Assembly (NCBI GenBank): GCA_902806575.1
Contig: CADCXD010000018.1
Coordinates: 1,240,001-1,304,000, forward strand
Source of the DNA: Jackrogersella multiformis
Taxonomy: Eukaryota; Ascomycota; Sordariomycetes; Xylariales; Hypoxylaceae
Length of the DNA stretch: 64,000 nt
Direction of reading: 5' to 3'
Shown here: piece after piece, positions 1-11,081 of the stretch
How the letters are laid out: every line of letters starts with the position of its first letter
How positions within the stretch are numbered: position 1 is the stretch's first letter
Program-made: the position numbers and the translations under genes
The notes under the pieces: model-generated
Told to the model about the DNA's origin: nothing
Seen by the model: only the letters and a program-made list of their open reading frames with translations
Database searches by the model: none

Positions 1-156
1 TCAATGGAAGTAGGTCTACTCCGTAAAATCGAACGGGGGAGTTGAGGCATAACTCAAGGAGACACCGTGGGATGTGGGTTTGGTGTTAACTGGAATTCTA
101 TTATAGCCGCTGGCTATCATGTCTCGTCATCTAGGGATGAGCGCGACCTTACCTCC

Positions 157-1614
157 ATGAAGGCCGTCAATGATCCGGCAAGCCAAGACTTCGAGCCGAC
201 TGTCTTCTGTTCCGTTGATCTTCGAGATTTGTCTTCACGACTGCATCCTTTGGTCTACCGGTATATATTGATGCCGTACGTAAGATGGGCTCAGGGCATC
301 GCGAAACATCCAAGGGTATGTAAAACAACACCCATTCTCGATTCTTTTCGAGCATGTTGGCTATTCCCAATAGATATTAACATATTCGCAGTACGTCGCA
401 ATGGCATTCGTTCATCTCCGGCGCGCCTTTCGGGCAACCACAGTCTTGCTAGAACAAGGCTAAAAGCTTTCGCATGAGAAACTTGCTGACGAACATGTAG
501 TGATGTGGTCATGGTCACTCACCTCATCCTGTACTTCACCACTTCCGTGCCCAGCGCAATCTGGCTCTTCTACCACTTCACTTATATTCACGGGATCATC
601 CACTCTGCTATGCAGTTTTACTACGTGGGCACGTATACGCTAATGATGCACCAACACATCCACGGCGGAGGTGTGCTGCGCAAACAATCCTTGATCCATC
701 TGTTTGACATAACGTTCCCGTATATCACGGATCCTTTGATGGGACATACTTGGAACTCGTACTATTACCACCACGTGAAGCACCACCACGTCGAAGGAAA
801 CGGCCCCAACGACCTTTCTTCCACCGTCCGCTACCAGCGCGACAACGTGTGGCACTTCCTCCACTACGTCGGGCGCTTCTTCTTCCTAGTCTGGCTGGAC
901 TTGCCCCTATATTTTCTTCGGAACGACCGCCCTACGTTCGCGCTCAAAACTGCGTTCTGGGAGTTGTCCAACTATGCCACACTCGTGACTCTGCTGTACT
1001 TGAATAGGCGCCCGGCGATCTTCGTGTTCCTGCTCCCGTTCATGCTATTGCGTCTCGGTCTGATGGTAGGCAACTGGGGACAGCATGCTCTCGTCGACGC
1101 GGACGAGCCCGACTCCGATTACCGATCTAGCATCACCCTGATAGATGTCCCCGTAAGTTCTGCACTCCTAAATCGTCCATCTACGCATCTGGCATCTAGA
1201 GTTGCCCCTTTTTCTCCTAGTCGAGCAAAAACACCTCATGTACACCCTAGCTCTAGCTGACAAAACTACAAACAGAGCAACAGGTACTGCTTCAATGACG
1301 GGTACCACACTTCACACCACCTGAACCCGCGGCGGCACTGGCGGGAGCACCCGGTGCACTTCCTAGCGAACAAGGGGACATACAGCGCGGAGCATGCGCT
1401 CGTCTTCCACAACATCGACTACCTGGAGATCACGGTGCGGATACTTCTCCGCGATTACCAGCACCTTGCCCGGTGCCTGGTGCCGATCGGCGAGCGGCAG
1501 ATCAACATGAGTCTCGATGAGCGCGCCGCCTTGCTCAGACGGTGCACGCGTCGCTTCAGCGAGGACGAAATCAAGGAGAAGTTCGGCGGAGCTAACAAGG
1601 CCAAGGCGAAGTGA
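157..1614 (+). CDS. Membrane fatty-acid desaturase-like protein
   Basis: Predicted 382-residue membrane di-iron desaturase. Exons 157-314, 501-1152 and 1276-1614 sum to 383 codons. The three histidine clusters of the fatty-acid desaturase superfamily are visible: HQHIH (near 651), HHVKHHH followed by VEGNG (near 769-795), and HTSHHLNP (near 1306). Hydrophobic stretches lie between them, so it should sit in the ER membrane and introduce double bonds into an acyl or sphingoid chain; the substrate cannot be read from sequence. ATG 157 is the first ATG after an in-frame stop at 43-45, and the peptide that follows (NDPASQDFEPTVF) resembles the N-terminus of fungal relatives as I recall them. An earlier exon left of the window is not excluded. 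The first intron is odd: it only keeps frame as a twin intron (315-500). The second intron (1153-1275) is ordinary GT-AG. Confidence 0.85.
315..500 (+). other. [D1,2] spliceosomal twin intron in the desaturase gene
   Basis: A single GT-AG intron from 316 to 391 is followed by a frame that ends in TAA at 461-463; one from 316 to 500 shifts the frame. If the intron 316-391 (gtatgt...tcgcag) is removed first, the remaining G315 joins TACGTC at 392 and makes a new donor GTACGTC. An outer intron, G315 plus 392-500 with branch point GCTGAC and acceptor ATGTAG, can then leave. The product joins AG (313-314) to T (501), phase 2, and continues in the good frame ...KHPS-DVVMVTH. Confidence 0.75.
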
Positions 1615-2323
1615 GTTGCTGGTTCTAGAGGTCTGAGATGACTCGGCAGTGTGCATTTTGGGTGGGTGGGAATGAGAATGAGGAGGGGGGGGGAGAACGG
1701 GTTATCTTGAAGGCATAATGCCTTCACGTAATGAGGGAGAAGAGACCGTCCGTGCGGGCTAAATATTTGTTCTGCATGAATACCTTTGATCCTAGGGTAG
1801 ACGAAAAGTTCTTGGTATACCCTACCTCTATATTATATGTAATAAATTGATCGAAGTTGTCTTTTTTTTGCTTCTTTGTTACTGGAATATTGAATGCTGA
1901 ATCACGTCTTGGATGATTCTTGGTGTTTGGAGTTGTAGGTGATATGTACCTAAAGTTCTAGGTACTGTTAGGGTCTGGTCTGATCCCTATTGACCTAGGC
2001 CGAGGATATTCCGGACCTGTGGGGGGGTATATCCTGGCTCGGCAGTTCCGTCACGTTAGGAAGGGGCCGGTGGGATCCGGACGATGGGAGGGGACTTTCT
2101 AGCTTCCAGGTTCCTGAACAAAGCCCTACTTTGGCCGTTTGTTCTCCGACTAACATTGCACCTTCCCAACCATTCACGTCCGTTATATAAGCGCCTACGG
2201 TATTTAATTGATCGTTAGAGTCACCGAGCCACGCCTTGCTTACTACTATTAAATAAACTCTTCACCGTTCTAGAAGATCGGATCCACATTGGATTACATC
2301 CAGCATTACATAACGCTCGTCTT
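1615..2323. other. Intergenic: 3' end of desaturase gene and promoter of next gene
   Basis: No gene seen. It holds a G-rich run near 1686, an AATAAA-type polyadenylation candidate near 1841, and a TATA-like GTTATATAAGCG near 2182 about 135 bp before the next start codon. Confidence 0.6.
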
Positions 2324-3659
2324 ATGATCTCACGTTTGTCACAACTTGCGCGGCATCTTTCTGGACCTCGCTCTGCGCTAGGTCATATCCCTACTGCTGC
2401 TGTGTTAGGATCCAGGCCCAGCGGTCTGGCTTCGAGAATCATGGCTTCGGCTGATGAGCGGAACTCGAGAACAATACACACGGCGGCTTGCCTGATCATC
2501 GGCGATGAGGTGCTAGGAGGAAAGGCACGTCTCGTCTAGTCTAGTCATATTATAGGGTACCTGTAGCTAACCTGTTTACTTAGACCACCGATGTACGAGT
2601 ATACATAGATCATATTGAACTGCACGGATAACTGACTTATAGCATGACAGACAAACTCGGCTTACATGGCTAAGTGGTGTTTCTCTCTAGGCATAGTAAG
2701 GGTTCCAACATTGCTATTTACATTATGTACTACATCTGTACCGTAATAAGGCTAACACATACTTGCAGAACTTGAAGAGAGTCGAGGTCATTGAGGATGA
2801 TGAGGCCGAGATCATAGAAGCCGTACAAAGAATGAGTGACCGCTATGATTTAGTCGTGACTAGGTATCTATGTCAAGCGAGCCCCGTTCCCATCTGAACA
2901 GATAAACTAATCCCTGGCTAGTGGCGGAATAGGGCCGACGTGAGTTGATGAACTTGCCATGGCCTCTAAAAAGCTTACCGAGAACAGACATGATGACATC
3001 ACGTACCAATCCATCGCCAAAGCGTTTGGGTTGAAACTCATACTACACAACGAGGCATACGAACGTATGAAGAAACTCAGCAAGCCTAAGAAGTCAGAGC
3101 CGGATTTCAGCTGGGATGTGGACTCCCCGGCCAAGACCGCGCGGCTCCGGATGGTCCAGCTGCCCATCGACGAAGCTCGCGATCTGGCGAAACAGGCCTT
3201 GTTTCCCCGAGATAGCCTCTGGGTTCCTATCTCGGTCGTAAACGGGAATGTCCATATCCTCCCAGGCGTACCGAGATTGTGTAAGTTGCCAGGCCGCTTA
3301 TGACGCCCGCGCGGCAATGCTAACAGCAGCCAGTCGAGTCTCTGCTGGATGGCCTCAAGCCGTTCGTGGTCGACAGACTGGCGGATCCGGAGGGCAAGGG
3401 GATTTGCAGAGTTATTATCTCTACCCCGCTGCCCGAAAGCACCGTCGCCGGATACCTAACCGAGCTGGCGGCCAGGGTCGCGCCGAAGGATGTGAAAGTC
3501 GGGAGCTATCCTCGCTGGGGCAAGAAGAACAACTCCGTGACCCTCGTCGGGAGGGATAAGGAGTACCTCGAGAGCCTCGTGCCAGAGGTCATCGAAAACG
3601 TCCGGGGAAAGCGGGTTTCCGTGGAGGGAGAGGACGACGAGCCTGAGGTGGCAGGGTGA
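2324..3659 (+). CDS. Molybdopterin-binding (MoCF/CinA-N) domain protein, FAD-synthase-like
   Basis: Predicted 328 residues from seven exons: 2324-2524, 2584-2592, 2651-2695, 2769-2863, 2922-2939, 2988-3280 and 3334-3659, in total 987 nt, a multiple of three. The core matches the MoaB/MogA-like fold found in eukaryotic FLAD1-type and CinA proteins: IIGDEVLGGK, then TTDTNSAY, NLKRVEVI, TSGGIGPTHDDIT, and VNGNVHILPGVPRLFESLL. The TSGGIGPTHDD stretch is the family's signature loop. The first ~45 residues are Arg/Ser/Ala-rich without acids and could be a mitochondrial leader, with the second in-frame Met (near 2441) as a cytosolic start; that is inference. Exons 2 and 5 are only 9 and 18 nt. Intron 1 appears to use a GC donor (AAG|GCACGT) with branch GCTAAC. 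Exact reaction unknown; a nucleotide hydrolase or FAD-related role is possible. Confidence 0.85.
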
Positions 3660-6600
3660 TGATCACTTGATCGCCTGCGATACACGAAGGCTGCCGACAG
3701 CTCGGCGTGACCCCCGCGCTTTGCTCGTGAATGGAGAAGGTGCCAAAGAGATCTTCGGTGATCATGCGGCTGGTTCGGCGGCTCCGTTAAGGCTCCGTCT
3801 TCCTACGCATGGCTCACTAAAGAGATAATCCCCTATGCAGCTCCTTTGTAGTGTACATAGTAGTCAATCCGAGGCCGCTAAGAAATACCAAGAATACCAC
3901 ACTTCGCACAGACGAAACCACCCGTTATTCTGGGGTGGGTCATGCGATATCTATAGCAACTCGATAGTGTACATACACTGCCTAGATAAATGAAAATATT
4001 CCCCTTGGAGTTTAGCCAATCCCAGAATTGCTACGGGGATGCGCTGGTTATTCTGACTTGGGGTCATCTTTCCAACGACGGCACGAAGTATTGGGTTTGC
4101 GGGGTTGCGCATCCTTGCCTGGGAAACGAGGTCGTCGACGATTCCGGTTAGGGCCTCACGCCCATGATACTCGTGTGCATGAGAAATACACATGCTACGA
4201 TCTTAGGTACATGGCTAGCGGGCGGAGATTTAAAAGTTCCGTCAGGCTTCTAGAAAAGTCTAAAATGGGCTCTCTAGTGTTTTTTTCTGGAGTAGGTGCA
4301 TAATAGATAGTAGAGAAAGTTACCACGGAGAATAAGCATCGTGGAATCGGCAGGCGGAGGAGAGAAGATTTGCTCGACTGACGGAAACAGGTAAACCCCA
4401 TATCCACGATCGCGTGTATCGTGTTCCCAATGGATTATGGAATATGGATTACGGATTACCTAAACAACATGAGAGGAAGACTAATATGAGGCGGGTTTTT
4501 TTCTTTCTTTCTGCGTTTCTTGGGAAAGGGAAATGAAACTCATTTCAAAATTCAGACCCGCGTCGCATTATTGTTGTTGATTAAAATTTAGAGGTCTGAT
4601 CGGTATTTACCGAGAGCCGTTGGCTCTAGGAGTCTAGGAGTCTAGGAGTCTAGGAGCCTAGAAGATATGTACATAGCACACTACGTATTAGACAAGGACA
4701 TGGCAAATTAGCCTACCTACCTAGTAGTATGTATTTGTGGGAAGATTCGGGGTGTGCGAAAGCCACTGAAATCGCAGGGCAATGAGCATTTCAACGGGGG
4801 AGGGGCCAAATGAGACGGGAAACATATCTCAACAATGATGGGTAAGTCAGAGTGATAGTGGCCCCCAGGGATGCACGAGATGCCTGTAGGATTGCTGATC
4901 AATGGGGAAGCTGGTCGGCCTCATCTTGGTCATGTCGCTGAAGGATATGGGAATATTGGAATATGATGGGCCAGTATGGTCGGCTCACCGCTCAGGGTAG
5001 CATCGCTAGTGGGGTTTGGTGGAGGTATGGGAAGGTAATAGGTATCAAGGTGGCTGGTTGATTTTGGAGGTGCCAATATGTATCTATCTACATAGGAATA
5101 GTAAAAGGACGGTGTGGTCTCTTTTCAAATAAGCAATCAGAGGCTGTTGTACGTAGTCAGGTAGTGTATGGGTTCATGTTGGATGTGCGTACTTAGGTAG
5201 GGACAGGGCAGAGTATGGCTTGATCCCTAAAAGAATGACGATTCCTTCCTTAAACCCGCAGAAGCTGGGACATACACGATCGCCTACATAATACATATCA
5301 GATGATGGTATCTAGTTTAGTGGGTGGTCAAGACTCGAAAGAGATTGTTGTCCGATCTACCTAGATAGTTAAGACAAAAAGAGACACACAAAAAAAAGAT
5401 AAAAAGCTTATGGGGAGTAGAATGGAGCTAGCGGTACGAATTTAGGTGTACTGGTGGTTGTTAATATGACATACTGGCCCTGGTAAAGAACTATGGGATG
5501 CGATTTGGAGATTTTAAGGTTGCTGAAGCATCGCGTTTAAGGCTCTTAAAGTGTGTACCATGTATTATGTGGTCGCCGAGGTGCCTCAGAAGATCCAGCT
5601 CTCCTCACTTGGATCCAACGTTCCCCTATATGTACCTATCTACCTAGGTACTTAGTATGTACCTAGACATATAAGAAGAAACGGTTGCGTCTCGGTAACA
5701 TTAAACTCAGCTTCGATCTAGCATCATTCATCGACATCGACTACTAATACCCAGTAGATACTAGGTAATACATGATGATGTTATGTAAGAATGGATGCAT
5801 CGAAGCTTACGCAAGGCATACATGTTAACGGCACATATCACATTACATACGTTACATGCCTCCGCATATCGATTTTACTCGTCTTTACAATAGCATTGAT
5901 ACCTACCTGGCAGCTGCCTGGGTACCCAAGTAGATGAGCAATAGTAGATAGTGGATATAATTCTTGAAGTCTTACTTACATTATGTACGTAGTAGTAATA
6001 GTACATACCTTAGGTTAGGTACCTAGGTAGTTATTGATACCCACATCAAATTCCATGTGATATTACTTAATCCCGTTGAAATATCCATAGTGAAGATTTA
6101 TACAGCTCTCTATCTAATCCTATCTTATTATTATACTCCGTCCCCTAGGGTACCCCTTACCTACATGACCTAGTAGGCAGATATATTACCTAAATCAGGG
6201 TCGTAGCTGTAGCTACCTAGCCTTGGGGGTCCCAGTATTCTCGACGATTAAACGGATATTCCTAGGTTTTTGTATCTTAAGTGGCTAGCGGACGTATCCT
6301 GTTCTAGCTTAGCGTGACCTCTGAAGCCCACTCTTTGAATTAGAAAGAGGTCGTCCACATGCACCTACCTACTTAGTACTACCAATTGAATGGACAGGGT
6401 GGTCCGTGCCTGTTAATCAAAGCGATAGAAATTGTGTGAGAGCGCTAACAGACCAATGTCAATCAGCCCCTTCTGCCCCTTCTAGTCCGCGATGCTCCTT
6501 TGCCCCACCATAACTTGTACCGTACCGCACTCACGAGCAAATGATTGATTGTGATTAATGGTAGGTACATGCTATGTATCTTGGTACCTAGTACAAAGCA

Positions 6601-7324
6601 ATACTGCCAGTAACGTACCTACCTACCTAGGTCCTTGCCTAGGTAAGTAAGCCAGGTATTGGAAGTATCTAGGTACATAGTACACGCTACTACCACGGAC
6701 CCACCCCCCTTTGCCTATGGCCAAGCAACCAAAGCAATCAATGGCCCCGAAAGTCTTCTTTTACCTACCTTCGAAAAGTGAACCATCTTATTGAATCATT
6801 CTCCCCTTCTTCGCCCCGTCACTACATTATCAAGTGTCCAAGGACGTAGGCACGCATCACAAGTACGCGCGCGACGGGATATCTTCTCTTTTTTTTTTTT
6901 TAATTCCCCTTGTACTATCAAGACCCCTCCAATTATCTCTACTTTTGTAATCGGTTTATTTCATTTTCCCCCCTTTCCTCTGTCTATCTACGGCAACTTT
7001 TTAAAGTTCTTCTAACGAACTTCATCACCATCGCCGACCAGCCAGGGAAAAGCATCACATCACCATAGCTCGTCCAGCTCCCCACAAATCATCACCATTA
7101 CCATCACCATCATCATCTATCTGGCCATTCCGTTACACTTTACGGTGAAATTCGTGACGATAATCCTTTGTCCCTACATCCTACATCAAAATAATCAAAT
7201 CTATACCGCGACGCACCATTAATTCCCTGAACCTCATTTAACTCGATTCCATCGGCTTCTATTCCTCACACAAACCCGATCCATTTTAGCAGACGACCTA
7301 TCGCTGCTAATTGGCGAATTCACA
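3660..7324. other. Long intergenic region upstream of ras
   Basis: About 3.7 kb with no open frame that I can relate to a gene. It is moderately AT-rich and studded with ACCTAGGT/GGTACC palindromic motifs. The last 500 bp are pyrimidine-rich with a T run near 6889 and a CAT/CAC triplet tract at about 7089-7116, as expected for a long fungal 5' leader and promoter of the ras gene. Confidence 0.6.
4625..4656. repeat. Tandem 8-bp repeat, four units
   Basis: Four head-to-tail copies of TCTAGGAG, followed by a fifth degenerate unit (CCTAGAAG). No neighbouring gene explains it. Confidence 0.9.
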
Positions 7325-8169
7325 ATGGCGTCCAAGGTATGTCTTATCTCATCGAGCGCAAGATGCCGAATTGATCTTAATTATTGACATTCCATTTCTG
7401 CAGTTTTTACGAGAGTATAAGCTGGTTGTAGTCGGCGGAGGTGGCGTAGGCAAATCCTGCTTGACCATTCAATTGATACAGAGTCACTTCGTCGACGAGT
7501 ATGATCCCACTATTGAAGGTTAGTCGAATTACTATCAATCCTCGAAAACCTTCGCGATCTGTAGCCTAACATTCTTTTGTCGAATAGATTCATACCGTAA
7601 GCAATGTGTCATTGACGACGAGGTTGCCCTGCTCGATGTTCTTGATACCGCCGGCCAGGAGGAATACTCAGCCATGAGGGAACAGTACATGCGCACTGGT
7701 GAAGGGTTTCTCCTAGTTTACTCCATCACATCCGATCAAAGTTTCGAGGAAATCCGCACCTTTCAACAACAGATTCTCAGAGTCAAAGACAAGGATCCCA
7801 CAGATTATTTCCCCATGGTCGTAGTCGGGAACAAGTGCGATTTGGAGAGCGAGCGGGAGGTCCCTCGACAAGGTATTTATTAGTCATTGTCGCCCTCTTC
7901 CAATATCCTGACTAACCTGAACTTCAGACGGTGAGGCGCTAGCGAAGCAATTCGGATGCCCATTTGTCGAGACGTCAGCTAAGACCCGAACGAACGTCGA
8001 CAAGGCATTCTTCGATCTCGTAAGAGAAATTCGCCATTACAACCGTAACATGCAAGGTCTCTCTACAAACAGCGGCGGCAACAACGGTATGAACGGCCCG
8101 ACGAACAAGTTCGAGATGAACGAGGGCGAATCGGAGCCTGGTTGCTGTGCCAAGTGCGTAGTCCTATGA
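7325..8169 (+). CDS. ras: Ras-family small GTPase
   Basis: 217 residues from exons 7325-7336, 7404-7518, 7588-7872 and 7928-8169, all GT-AG introns. The G1 loop GGGGVGKS, effector region YDPTIEDSY, G3 DTAGQEEYSAM with the catalytic Gln, G4 NKCD and G5 ETSAK are all intact. The C-terminus ends GCCAKCVVL: a CAAX box preceded by two cysteines that could be palmitoylated. A terminal Leu favours geranylgeranyl over farnesyl attachment by the usual rule. It should act at the plasma membrane as a GDP/GTP switch in cAMP or MAPK signalling controlling growth, polarity and conidiation. Compared with typical fungal Ras there is a small extra PTD before YFPMVVVGN. The first exon carries only four codons. 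Which fungal Ras paralogue it is cannot be decided here. Confidence 0.95.
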
Positions 8170-9468
8170 GGCGCGTGAAGATAGTAGGGGCGAATAGGTT
8201 TTTGTGGTGGTCGGGCAATGCATACGAGAGGACGTGGGCTCTTACCCACAAATACATGTGAGGGGAGTGTCTGTGTATGCGTCCGACATGAACGCGATGA
8301 ACGATCTTGGCGGTTCCGAAACGTACATGTCGAGTCTAGCTCGAGGCAAAATTGTTGCATGGTAATAGGAGTCGGAATCTTGCAGGTCATTACGGGACCG
8401 AGCAAACCACCAGCATCTGAAAAGGGATAAAGGGCAAATCGAGTGGCTAGTATGCTTCCACTCGAGAAGACAACACTGTCTATGCGGATTTGTGGCACGA
8501 CGTTAAAGATTACAGAATATTTCGCTTGGACCCCCCTTGGTCCGGATCATCGCGGACGATGTGGAAGGTGATCTCTGCCGATCGTCATTTCATTACTTGT
8601 AATGTTCTTCACTTTCATCTTCGTTTTTACAGTGGTTTGATGTCATAGATTCCCCCATCTCAAGTTCAGGCGTCAGTCAGATCATATAATCCGGACTCGA
8701 AACAATATCCGTGCAAACTCCATAAATTAGGCCTATGTCAGTAGGGAAAGTCTGGAACAGTGATATGGGAAACGCTGTGTTCGAATGGAGTCCTAGATCG
8801 AGTTGGACCGTAGTTTATGTTGACGTTAATACGACCAACTAGAGGATTCGGCTAACTTGCAGGTGGAAGTCCCACGGCAATACGATGTGATGTGACTGGT
8901 GGGTACCGGTAATGAAGGTCTCGGGTCAACGCAATATATTTTCGACAACAACCCTAAGTCTTCGAATATATCAATCACCCAACTATTACAATATCAAACA
9001 AACCCGTTATCGGGTAAGTTGCAGTCAATGTCCAAGTAAAGGACATCATACTCCAATTATGCAGTGTCATGTATACCTACATGAACAACCTCTTTTCAGC
9101 CAAGACAATACCTTTCTGAACTACCAGAATATTTGTTAACTCAGCTAAATAGTTATCAGCGCAACAATGTACGTTAGCCTCGTGGCGGCGTCAAAGATAT
9201 GGTTTCTATACCAATTTGGTACAAAGAACAGACTGACTTATTGTTTGATATCACCCTGTTCACTAACAATCTTCAACTGTCTGGCATAAATATGCCTTCT
9301 TCGCCTCTCCATGGGGAACAGCTCCTCAAAAACAGCCAACCTTCGAAGGAAGCAAACAATCCAATTCTTGATAAGTTATCCCTCGTTCGAAGAATCCAAA
9401 ATCCCAGCGAGTACTTGAACGCTCTTCTTTTATTCTTCCCCTCGGAACAACTAACTCTTCTAGTCAAC
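8170..9468. other. Intergenic between ras and the Cys-cluster gene
   Basis: No gene seen. The frame upstream of the next gene stays open back to an ATG at 9199, but that stretch looks like leader, so I start the gene at 9469. Confidence 0.5.
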
Positions 9469-11081
9469 ATGTCGTCTGCTTCTGGTAGATCTGGTAGGAC
9501 TGCCAGATCTGGTAGCTCTGGTAATATTAGGCGTCATATATTCGAGTATGGTACGGATAGATATAGGCCCCAGCAGGTCTGGGACTACTTTTTCGGCACC
9601 AACGATGTTACCCGGTGGGAAGAATTCAGGGTCTGGCGTCGATCGGTGTCGAGAGACGTATTTACCAATGATTGCGATAGGTGTTTCGTCTTCGAACTGG
9701 TCTGCGACTACACCTACGCAGACTGCCTTCCCTGCCGCGCGGTCGGCTTGAACTGTACTCGGAGGGCTTGGGGCGGAGGCGTTGGTCCGGAAAATTCTTG
9801 GGTCGGTTCCTTTGTCCATCCCGCCACCTTCATCAATCCCCCTCCTATTCCACAGCAATCCGGCCCGTCGGGTTTTAAGTCGCCCGCACCTAGGACGCTT
9901 ATCCCTTCGCCGAATCCGCAGCCGTCCCAGCTATGGCCGATCCAACGTTGGCCGAACCAGCAATTGCCGAACCAACCGGGCTCGACTCTACTTTGGCCGG
10001 CCCAAACGGGTCCGACCCAACCGGGTCCCAGTCAACCGGCACCTAGTCAACCGGTTCCGATTCAGGTTACGCCCGTTCCTGTACCCATCCTACCTAGGCC
10101 CATCCTACCTAGACCCATTCTACCTGCCCCGGCTGTAACCGGTCCGAGTCAACCGGGTCCGAGTCAGCCTACGCCGATTCTACCTGGACCGACCCCAAGA
10201 AGGAATCCTGCAAGACGCCGTCGTCGTGATACTGGTGATACTGGTGGTAATGACCTTGCAGTTCAAACACGGAATAATCGTCGTAGACTAGGTGGTCCAA
10301 TCAAATGTTTATTATGCACGGCCCGTTGCCGTCAGCACGGTGTAAGTTTTTCCTCCCCTTCCTGGCCTGTCTTGGGAGTCGTTGCTCCCAAGACATGCCT
10401 GGCCCCCCTGAACCCCTTTCCCAAAGAAGTAATTGCTAACTCTCGTTCTTATAGTGCGATATGCATTCCAGTGGTGAGGACCCTCACGGCTGTACCACGT
10501 GTTCCAGTTGGGGTCTGCCGTGTGTTCACAACGACGTCGCATTGCCGCCGCTTCTGCTGCAAAACAACGAGCCGACGCGTTACGATATCTGCACGAATTG
10601 TTCTAGGAACCGTAGGAACTGCGACCGCAAGAGGCCTTGCGATTCTTGCGAAAGCCGCGGCGAGGAGTGCCTGGGCAACTCGTTCGTCGGTTGTTTCTGG
10701 AGGGGGGTTCCTGGGGACGACCAGCCCCTGTACTACCGGAGGTTGGGCTACGGAGATGCCGGCGTCGACTCCGCCCCGCCGCCCGGACCGAGGCCGACCA
10801 TGCCCGCCTACTACCATCTCTCCTTCCCGCACCCGGGAAAGCAAGCACAGGCTCCCGCTCCCCCGCCTGTCCAAGCCCAAGCTCCCTATTCCCTGGCTCC
10901 CAATACCCCGACTCCTGTTACCCCGGTTCCTAATACCTCGGTTCGTAATCCCCAAGCTACTACACCGCAAGGAGTGGTACCAGGACCACAACCAGGACCG
11001 GTCCCCCCTCTCCCACGAGCATTAACGACAATTCCACTACCGAACGCTCCCACTTCCTATGGGCCGCCGGCACCCCAGTAA
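9469..11081 (+). CDS. Proline-rich protein with three Cys6 (Zn2Cys6-like) clusters
   Basis: 499 residues from exons 9469-10341 and 10455-11081 (intron with GTAAGT donor, GCTAAC branch). I do not recognise a characterised homologue. Cluster 1, about residues 69-98, has Cys spacing 2-6-6-2-6. Cluster 2, about residues 280-314, lies across the intron and has spacing 2-8-11-2-6 with one extra Cys. Cluster 3, about residues 337-365, has spacing 2-6-5-2-7, fits the Zn(II)2Cys6 consensus and carries the basic residues (SRNRRN, DRKRP) usual in DNA-binding clusters. Between 1 and 2 lie about 150 residues of Pro/Gln/Ser repeats (PSQPGPSQPAPSQP, PILPRP units) and an RRRRR patch; the C-terminus is again Pro-rich. 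ATG 9469 (CAACATG context) is preferred; ATG 9199 in the same frame would add 90 residues. Possibly a nuclear regulator, but no middle homology region is present, so function is unknown. Confidence 0.7.

Noticed and set aside
459..500. A 42-bp GC-AG intron in the desaturase gene, with 392-458 as an exon
   Set aside because: It gives the wrong reading frame for the following exon and inserts residues that do not fit the family; the twin intron fits phase and peptide.
4625..4656. The short tandem repeat as a CRISPR-like array
   Set aside because: Units are 8 bp without spacers, and the genome is eukaryotic.
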